Part shown: positions 36,836 through 46,718 of the stretch, in pieces
Layout: every line of letters starts with the position of its first letter
Position numbering within the stretch: the first letter of the stretch is position 1
DNA from: Heliopora coerulea
Taxonomy: Eukaryota > Cnidaria > Anthozoa > Scleralcyonacea > Helioporidae
NCBI GenBank assembly: GCA_030142905.1
Contig: JASJOG010000105.1
Location: forward strand, 248,001 to 312,000
Direction: 5' to 3'
Length of the DNA stretch: 64,000 bases
Position numbers and translations under genes: made by a program
Notes under the pieces: generated by a model
Databases searched by the model: none
What the model saw: the letters and a program-made list of their open reading frames with translations, nothing else
Told to the model about the DNA's origin: nothing

Positions 36836-39800
36836 ACATATATATACAAATATACATATATATACAAATATACATATATATACAAATATACATATATATA
36901 CAAATATACATATATATATATATATATATAATATCTTCACGAGCCCGCTCAACATAAAGTTTAAACGTCATATAAACATCATAAAAACTTTATTAAAAAA
37001 GAAGAAAAATCCACAACTTACGTTTCGGGGACCGGCCCCTTCTTCAGCAGCTCACAGTTAAAGAATAGAGCCCTTATATACCTTATCGTTCTTCCTTAAA
37101 TTTACATAAATTTCAAACTTCCATTACATTCAATCCCAGAGGAGTATAACATTTTAATTTTTCAATCCAAAAACCTTCCCTTGCTGTTGGATCCCTAACA
37201 TCGGTAACATCAATTATTTTAACCGATAAATCTTTCATACCTATATGCTCATTATCAAAAAAATGTGCATACAGGTGTTCCCCACAAATTCCCCTTTGTC
37301 CCCTTTCATATCGTCTCAAAGAGCTCTTATGGTTATTAAACCTTAACCTAAATGGTGTTGTTGTGCTCCCCACATATTGTTTACTACATCTTTTGCATGT
37401 TATTAAATATACCACTCCTTGAGAGTCACAATCAAAGGAATGATTGATATGGAAAGACCGCTTCTCCACATTACCCATAAATATTTTCAAAATTTTCTAA
37501 ACATTTTCAACAAATTTACAAACTTTACATCTGGCCTTTCCACAGCAGAACATTCCTTTGGACCCCTCCTCCATAGGTTGTATTTTAGCCCTCACCAAAA
37601 TATCCTTCAAATTCTTCACTCTCCTAAAGCTTAACCTCGGAGTAACCGGCAAACGTTTTTTAAGTACAGACACCAACTCAACCAAAGTTTGCAGTTCTCG
37701 AAAAATATTATGCACTACCTGAAGTGCAGGATGAAAGTCCAAAGTCAAAACCAATCTATCAGACCTATCTGAATTTCTCTTTCCCGTCCCATTAAGCAAA
37801 AGTTCCCGATCAAGATCGTTCACTCTGCCGATCTGCTTATCGACAAAACCCCTCTCATAACCCCTTTTCCACAAGAAACCTTTTAATTCTTTCTCCCTAC
37901 TTTTGAAAACATCTTCCGAATTACAAATTCTTTTCAATTTCAGCGCCTGACTATATGGAATAGCTTTTTTAACATGCTTAGGATGGCACGATTTAAAATT
38001 CAAGTACTGATGTGTATCCGTAGGTTTATGATAAACATCAGAACTGAAAATTCCACCATTAAAACCAATCATCACATCTAAAAAAGATATTTTCCCATTA
38101 CCAATCTCCCACGTAAATTTGATTGATCCATGATATGAATTCAAGGCCAACAAAAATTCATCCAATCTCTCCCTGCCATGAAGCCATATCATAAATATAT
38201 CATCCAAAAATCGCCACCAAACCCACGGTCTATAGCTACAAGTCTCCAAGAACGAATTTTCAAAACTCCCCATGAAAATATTCGCAATAGCCGGGGCAAA
38301 CTTTGTACCTATTGCCGTTCCCAATTTTAGCCTATAAACTCTTTCATCAAATTCAAAATAATTGTTTTCCAAAATAACCTTTGCCAAATTCAAGAGGTGC
38401 TCCGATGGAATCTCCACCTCACCATCATTAATTGCTTTTTTAAGTGCTTCTAAACCTTCACAATGAGGTATATGTGGGTATAATCCCATAACATCAATCG
38501 TACAAATAATAGCATTTCGAGGGGCACCACCCAACTCTTTTAATTTTAAAAGGAAATCATTCGTATCTTTAATTATCGAAGGAACCAAATCTAGTAATGG
38601 TTGAATATAAAAATCCAAAAATTCAGAAATCCTTTCCGTTGCTGTTCCACAATTTGAAACAACTGGGCGCCCTGGTACCTTTTCCAACCTCTTGTGAATT
38701 TTTGGAAGCAAATAAAATCTCCCCAATCTTGGCCTCGGATTCAACAAATACTTTCTATTCTTCTCATTAACATACCCTTCCTTCATCAGTAAATCCAAAC
38801 TTTGAGCAACGAGACAGGATGCCTGATCCAAAGGATCATTTAAAATTCTTTCATATACATCACTATCCCGAAGCTGATCAAACGCTTCTTTACAATAATC
38901 TCTCCCCCATATAACCACTGCTGAACCTTTATCCGCTTCTTTGATAACAATATCTCGATATCGCTTTAAATTTCCCAAGGCTTCCCTCTCTGCCACTGAA
39001 ATATTACTAAAATTCCTACCTCTCTCGTTGATCAAACGAATCCTTTCCTGTAAAGCTGAAAGGTATAAATCAATTTCTGGCTCTACTTCTTTCGGTACCC
39101 AAGCTGATTTTTCTTTAAACCTATCCAAACTCTTTTGTTCATCATAATCTTCAACCTTATTTAAAAAATACGCCCTACATTTTAACTTGCGACCAAACTC
39201 TCTAAGATCTTTTTGAATGGCATACCAATCCAATTCTCCAGGAGTTACACAAAATTTGAAACCCTTCGATAGCAAAGAAATTTCAGCTTCGGTCAAATTC
39301 CTATTAGATAAATTGACAACATTATCACTTACAAACTTACTACATTCATTCAAATTAACGATCCCTATTTCCTTTTCCATATTTTCTGCCTCTGAAACCA
39401 AAATATCAAGCATGTCTAACTTATCTTCACTCTCTTCTTTCTTCTCCATTTCTTTGCTTTCATCTGCTTCATTGCCTGCTTCATATATATACATGTATAT
39501 ATAATTTTTTAATGTACGACTACTGTGATGTCTACAATATGCATTAGTTAGTATCATTTGACGACATGTGCTTCAGTTTGGAATAACTAGATGCCTCCAG
39601 CAAATTGGAACACAGGTTTTGTTAATTTAAATTTGCTGCATACTTCAGATGTTGTAAATTATAATTCTGAAGATTCCCGTGGTTTCTTTTTTTCTGTAAT
39701 GGTCATAGACAATGGCAAAGATTTTTTTGACATGTGAAAATTCTTACAAGTAGTAGATGGCCACGTATACTGTTGTCGTGATATGAAAATTAAAAAATTT

Positions 39801-40393
39801 ATTTTAAGGTTTATTCGTGAGGAGTTCATAGAAGCTGCTCCAATTTTTCCTCTCAAGCCCCAGAGTAACTCTCGATTGGATCACATGAATATGAGTTTTC
39901 CAAATTCCGTAGTCATAGAGCTTCCATTCAGTTGTAGCAAAAATGACATTTTCTGTTTATTTTTGTCATTGTTTTTCTTAAACAGGGTCCTCTCTCAATG
40001 CTTGCATATCTTGCTATATCTGGCCTCGTTCTAACAAGGTACTTTAGAATTACTTCAAATGATGTATTGTTAATATGCCAACTGATAAGTGATACCACAT
40101 TGATTTGTGGACAGTGGTTCTGCAAATCATGACAGTTACAATAAATGGTTACGGCCGAAATAGACAAGAGTAAAGCCGACATAGGTTTCAGATTTTATTT
40201 CCGGCTGAAGGATCGAAGTTGCCTTTTCATGATAGGTTTCGGTTTGGCCTTCCAAAGTAATTTCCCTCCATTAGTTCCTCTTGCTCGAAGCTCACAGCAG
40301 GGGCAAACCCGAACAATAGTGGACAGGGATGGATTTACAGAAGGCGAGGCCCGTTGCTTGAATTTGGTTCGGATTAACATTAGTTCATATACA

Positions 40394-40442
<49 letters not shown>

Positions 40443-41886
40443 CACACCAATGATGAGTACCACGAAGGTTACAGCGTTGGTATGAAAATATGGAGCGCTC
40501 AATACCATTACTAGTAGAGCGAATAAGTAAATACAAAAGACAAAATTTTGCTGTCGCTACTCTGAATTTCACGTGCTCAGGCGATCATCAGGCAACTGAC
40601 AGATACGATTTAATTATTCACATATATACAGGCAACAAAAGTTTAAAGGAAGTGTTTGGCTACATGTCGTCATTTGCTAAATAGTTCGGACCGTCTGTTC
40701 AAAATGTTTTTCCCTTGTCTCTTTAGGATAAGCAACTTTTCTTCGAGGCATAGGCGACATTTTCTTGATCCTGCCAAGGCAGGATCAATCCCACGCGATA
40801 ATATCCCACGGAATATCCCACGCGATTGTGTATTTGCGTTTGTTGTCTTTCAGGCTCCAAATGTGTTTTGAAAGCTCGGTTTCGTTTAAGTATTTTTTGT
40901 TGAGAGATTTGCAGTGATTTCGGTACCTAGTTTTGAAATCGTTACCTGTTACACCTATGTACGTCTTCGTCTCGTTGTTGTCAGTGATCGTTACTCTTGC
41001 CTTGTAAAGGACGCTGGTTTGCAGGCAAATGCCTTTTACAGGACATTGTTCAGGGTTGCTGCAGTTACATAGTCGAGTGTTTTTTGTGTAAGATGCTTTC
41101 TCTTGATTGTCGTGTCGCTTCAGTATTGTATTGTTGTGCCTTTTAATAAATGTTTTCATGTTTTCGCTGCAGCTGTAACTAACACGGATAGTGTGTCTGT
41201 TGAATAGTTTGTGTAGTTTGTTGTTTGGCGGGAAGTGTTTGTCGATTACTTGCAGGAAGTCGCGTGCGATGTTAGTTTTGACGTTTTTGCTGTATGGTGG
41301 ATTATACCAGATTACGTTGCGTTGTCTTCTGCGATGGGTTTTCGTGTGCATGTTAGGTTCGTGTTTCAGTTGAGTGTTGAAGTTGCTATGCTTCAAGGCG
41401 CTGTTGTACGTTTGTGCTGCTTCGTCAAATGCTTCTTTGTTGCAAGATAGCACGTTAATTCGTCGGTTGACAGAGTGAGGAAGTTCGCGTATAATAGAGG
41501 GTGGATGGTTTGATGAGTGGTTAATGTAAATAGGTTCGTCTTTGGGTTTTCTGAAGGGTTTGTAAGTACCGTTAGTTAGGTCGAATGTCAAGTCGGGGAA
41601 GTTGGAGCATTGCTGGTTTGTCAGAATAGTAATTTTAAGTCCGAAGTCATTAAGTGTGCTGATGAGTTCTTTCCTTTCCTTGTCGCATAGTCTTCCTGAG
41701 CGCGTGTTGCCAACTGCTAGGCCATCGTCGCGGTACAATCCGACATTTTTTCCAAATCTTTCTTCTAATGAATTTAGGACGAAGAGCCCGACGAGTTCGC
41801 AAATTTCCGCACCGTCAAAGCTTCCCATTGTAACGTCGAAAGTGCTGTCGGTGTTGCGTTTGGACCATGTGAGAGATTTGCGTGCG

Positions 41887-41966
<80 letters not shown>

Positions 41967-44099
41967 GTGAGATTTCGCTTAAGAGTATATGGTTGCTACT
42001 CCGAGTTTCACGCGGATGCGATCTTCAGGCAACTGAAACAGCGTCGATTCATTGTCTCCTTTTTCTCTGTTCATTGACGTCATGGTTTGCGTGGGTTGGA
42101 TGACTCATCGCTATTGTCCTCGTGTGATGTGTCTTTGAGATGAAAAATCTGTTCCGGTGTCTGCACTTTGAGACGATCTCCAATCTTTTGTTGAGAAGGT
42201 TCTTTAGGCCTGCTTTCATGATGCAAAGATTTTCCTCCAGGCAAAGGTTACATCTTTTTGCTCCGCTTGTGTAGGCCGCGGCCCTTTTCACGATCGCCCA
42301 TTTTATACCGAAAGATTGGTTATTCGATTTTAGATCCCATATGTATTTTGATAGATCAGTCTCATTGGAGTACTTACTGTCTTCGAAGGATTTGATGTGG
42401 TTTCTGTATCGCTCTTTAAAACTGTTTGCTGTCATTCCTATGTACTGTTTTGTCTCTCTGGTGTCTGTCGTGGTTACGTCGGCTCTATAGACGATGTTGT
42501 TAGTTAAGCAGTTACCTTGGAGCGGGCACTGTTCTTTTCCTCTGCAGTTGCAATTATCTGTTCTCTGAAGCTTTCTATTTTCATTTTTATTTAGGATTCG
42601 GGAGTTATGTTTGGTGATCATAGTCTTCGTGTTGTCCATGCAGCTGTAGCTTATTTTGACTGTGTTCTGAGAGTGCAGAGTGCATGATTCAGGAAAATGT
42701 TTGTCAATTAGTTTTAGAAAGTTATGGCCAATTTTTGATTAGATGTTCTTGCTATATGGTGGGTTGAACCATATAATGTTTCTGCGTCTACGATTTTGGG
42801 ACGATGTAGATTTGGGCGTCTTGTCGCTGTCGGAGATATATTGGAGTTTGGTGTTAAAGTGGCTACGTCTTAGTGCGTCTTCGTATATAGGTACTGCAGA
42901 GTCGAAGGTTGATTGGTTTGATGATAGTTGTGAAATGCGAGAATTGATGGAGGCTGGGAGATGTTTGATTATTGATGGGGGATGGTTGGAGTGGCTGCTG
43001 ATGTACAGTGGGTCGTCGTTTGGTTTTCTGTAAGGTCGGTAGTCACCGTTCATCAGGTTGAACGTGATGTCGAGGAAGTTTACACTCTTCAGATTAGTTT
43101 GGGTTGTGATTTTTAGGCCAAGTTGGTCGAAAATCTCGATTAGCTCTTTCCTTGTTTTATCAGCTAAACGACCGGTGGTGTTCTTTAAAAATTCTAGCCC
43201 GTCGTCTCGGTAAAGGCCCACGTTGTTTTTCCCAGCGACAAGACGCCCAAATCTACATCGTCCCAAAATCGTAGACGCAGAAACATTATATGGTTCAACC
43301 CACCATATAGCAAGAACATCTAATCAAAAATTGGCCATAACTTTCTAAAACTAATTGACAAACATTTTCCTGAATCATGCACTCTGCACTCTCAGAACAC
43401 AGTCAAAATAAGCTACAGCTGCATGGACAACACGAAGACTATGATCACCAAACATAACTCCCGAATCCTAAATAAAAATGAAAATAGAAAGCTTCAGAGA
43501 ACAGATAATTGCAACTGCAGAGGAAAAGAACAGTGCCCGCTCCAAGGTAACTGCTTAACTAACAACATCGTCTATAGAGCCGACGTAACCACGACAGACA
43601 CCAGAGAGACAAAACAGTACATAGGAATGACAGCAAACAGTTTTAAAGAGCGATACAGAAACCACATCAAATCCTTCGAAGACAGTAAGTACTCCAATGA
43701 GACTGATCTATCAAAATACATATGGGATCTAAAATCGAATAACCAATCTTTCGGTATAAAATGGGCGATCGTGAAAAGGGCCGCGGCCTACACAAGCGGA
43801 GCAAAAAGATGTAACCTTTGCCTGGAGGAAAATCTTTGCATCATGAAAGCAGGCCTAAAGAACCTTCTCAACAAAAGATTGGAGATCGTCTCAAAGTGCA
43901 GACACCGGAACAGATTTTTCATCTCAAAGACACATCACACGAGGACAATAGCGATGAGTCATCCAACCCACGCAAACCATGACGTCAATGAACAGAGAAA
44001 AAGGAGACAATGAATCGACGCTGTTTCAGTTGCCTGAAGATCGCATCCGCGTGAAACTCGGAGTAGCAACCATATACTCTTAAGCGAAATCTCACTATA

Positions 44100-44133
<34 letters not shown>

Positions 44134-45892
44134 CATATATATAAATACGAAAGACAAAAATTTGCTGTCACTACTCTGAGTTTCACGCGCTCAGGCGATC
44201 ATCAGGCAACTGACAGATAAGATTTAATTATTCATATATATACAGGTGACAAAAGTTTAAAGGAAGTGTTTGGTTACATGTCGGCATTTGCTGAATAGTT
44301 CGGACCGTCTGTTCAAAATGTTTTTCCCTTGTCTCTTTAGGATAAACAATTTTTCTTCGAGGCACAGGCGACATTTTCTTGATGCTGCCTTGTATGATGG
44401 AATTTGTTTGATGATATCCCACGCGATTGTGTATTTGCGTTTGTTGTCTTTCAGGTTCCAAATGTGCTTTGAAAGCTCGGTTTCGTTTAAGTATTTTTTG
44501 TTGTTGAGCGATTTGCAGTGATTTCGGTACCTGGTTTTGAAGTCGTTACCTGTTACACCTATGTATGTCTTCGTCTCGTTGTTGTCAGTGGTCGTTACTC
44601 TTGCCTTGTAAAGGACGCTGGTTTGTAGGCAAGTGCCTTTTACAGGACATTGTTCAGGGTTTCTGCAGTTACATAGTCGAGTGTTTTTTGTGCAAGGTGG
44701 TTTCTCTTGATTGTCGTGTCGCTTCAGTATTGTATTGTTGTGCCTTTTAATAAATGTTTCCATGTTATCGCTGCAGCTGTAACTAACACGGATAGTGTGT
44801 CTGTTGAATAGTTTGTGTAGTCTGTTGTTTGGCGGGAAGTGTTTGTCGATTAGTTGCAAGAAGTCGCGTGCGATGTTAGTTTTGACGTTTTTGCTGTAGG
44901 GTGGATTATACCAGGTTACCCAACGCAGAAGACAACGCAACGTAACCTGGTATAATCCACCATACAGCAAAAACGTCAAAACTAACATCGCACGCGACTT
45001 CTTGCAACTAATCGACAAACACTTCCCGCCAAACAACAGACTACACAAACTATTCAACAGACACACTATCCGTGTTAGTTACAGCTGCAGCGATAACATG
45101 GAAACATTTATTAAAAGGCACAACAATACAATACTGAAGCGACACGACAATCAAGAGAAACCACCTTGCACAAAAAACACTCGACTATGTAACTGCAGAA
45201 ACCCTGAACAATGTCCTGTAAAAGGCACTTGCCTACAAACCAGCGTCCTTTACAAGGCAAGAGTAACGACCACTGACAACAACGAGACGAAGACATACAT
45301 AGGTGTAACAGGTAACGACTTCAAAACCAGGTACCGAAATCACTGCAAATCGCTCAACAACAAAAAATACTTAAACGAAACCGAGCTTTCAAAGCACATT
45401 TGGAACCTGAAAGACAACAAACGCAAATACACAATCGCGTGGGATATCATCAAACAAATTCCATCATACAAGGCAGCATCAAGAAAATGTCGCCTGTGCC
45501 TCGAAGAAAAATTGTTTATCCTAAAGAGACAAGGGAAAAACATTTTGAACAGACGGTCCGAACTATTCAGCAAATGCCGACATGTAACCAAACACTTCCT
45601 TTAAACTTTTGTCACCTGTATATATATGAATAATTAAATCTTATCTGTCAGTTGCCTGATGATCGCCTGAGCGCGTGAAACTCAGAGTAGTGACAGCAAA
45701 TTTTTGTCTTTCGTATTTATTTATTCGCTCTACCAGCAACGGTATTGAGCGCTCTATATTTTCATATCAACGCTGTAACCTTCGTGGTACTCATCATTGC
45801 TGTACATATATATATATATATCTACGTACAATACGTAGCTCCACGATTTGTGTTGAGCACTGTCGATATCTAGTGGACATATCCAAGTCTAT

Positions 45893-45945
<53 letters not shown>

Positions 45946-46675
45946 TAACTACAGACGGAACCGTTTCGGCCTATTGGGCCTCATCAGTGTAGTGCTGATG
46001 AGCAGGATGGAGAAGCCTACATTATATAGGCAACTCAAATGTGCCACACATGTGGTACATCTATAAGCCATGCCAGAGCGCTCTAACTAGGGACTAGTGA
46101 GCGTGCGCAAATCCGCTAGCGGCATGACTCATCCTGTAGAGCGCTCAATATGAACCAAGAGGCCATAGAGCGATATCTAACTACAGACGGAACCGTTTCG
46201 GCCTATTGGGCCTCATCAGTGTAGTGCTGATGAGCAGGATGGAGAAGCCTACATTATATAGGCAACTCAAATGTGCCACACATGTGGTACATCTATAAGC
46301 CATGCCAGAGCGCTCTAACTAGGGACTAGTGAGCGTGCGCAAATCCGCTAGCGGCATGACTCATCCTGTAGAGCACTCAATATGAACCAAGAGGCCATAG
46401 AGCGATATCTAACTACAGACGGAACCGTTTCGGCCTATTGGGCCTCATCAGTGTAGTGCTGATGAGCAGGATGGAGAAGCCTACATTATATAGGCAACTC
46501 AAGTTTTAAAACCATTTATATCTGACAAGATAAAACTTTTAAAAAAACTTTATTTCAACGTTTCGGGGCGCTGCCCTTTTGTCAAGAATAAATGGGGCGG
46601 CGCCCCGAAACGTTGAAATAAAGTTTTTTTAAAAGTTTTATCTTGTCAGATATATATTCATATATATATATATAT

Positions 46676-46718
<43 letters not shown>

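Larger units (their letters stand above)
36577..39500 (-). mobile_element. PLE 4, nearly intact Penelope-like element
   Basis: Minus-strand element: RT (39557-37497), endonuclease (37496-37113), then two direct copies of a 145-bp pLTR (36930-37085 and 36577-36720) separated by a 200-bp TA-rich microsatellite. The 5' end runs into TATATACATGTATATATAA at 39483-39503, so it is probably truncated there. The only coding lesion is one amber codon. Not paired with an inverted copy, unlike the others. Confidence 0.92.
40440..41885 (-). mobile_element. PLE 5 (RT 3' part, endonuclease, pLTR)
   Basis: Minus-strand PLE of the same subfamily as palindrome 2. Runs from RT motif C to the pLTR with hammerhead and (TA)n on both sides (40396-40439 and 41886-41965). 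5'-truncated just ahead of motif C. Confidence 0.9.
41966..44096. mobile_element. PLE 6, palindrome 1 (arms about 863 bp)
   Basis: Arms 41966-42829 and 43233-44096 are mirror images with no length difference: ORF borders (42049/44013, 42639/43423) and ribozymes (41992/44070) all sum to 86062, and the encoded 196-residue proteins are identical. The 403-bp centre is single copy and carries RT motif C on the minus strand. 5' ends meet at the centre; endonuclease and hammerhead pLTR face outward on both sides, then (TA)n. Confidence 0.92.
44141..45720. mobile_element. PLE 7, palindrome 2 (arms about 779 bp, 22-bp centre)
   Basis: Arms 44141-44919 and 44942-45720; all mirrored borders sum to 89861. 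One mismatch is visible by eye (GCTGTAGGGTGG against CCACCATACAGC). The centre is only CCAACGCAGAAGACAACGCA plus two bases. Same subfamily as PLE 5. RT is gone; each arm holds the endonuclease and a pLTR with hammerhead, facing outward. Confidence 0.93.
45948..46504 (-). mobile_element. Hammerhead retrozyme, tandem array of 2.4 units (232 bp)
   Basis: Units start at 45948, 46180 and 46412; the third stops after about 93 bp (GGCAACTCAA). Units 1 and 2 are nearly identical (for example AGAGCGCTCAATATG against AGAGCACTCAATATG). Each start carries a complete minus-strand hammerhead, so a minus-strand transcript would be cut into 232-nt units. No coding capacity. Flanked by (TA)n on the left and a PLE-type inverted fragment on the right. 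The pattern fits retrozymes, the non-autonomous circular-RNA retroelements described in plants and animals. Confidence 0.92.

Noticed and set aside
36665..36957. Tyr/Ile repeat proteins
   Set aside because: Translations of (TA)n on both strands; no gene.
46002..46030. Plus-strand CTGATGA in the retrozyme as a second ribozyme
   Set aside because: No stem II or GAAA box follows; it is the partner of an inverted CTCATCAG word.
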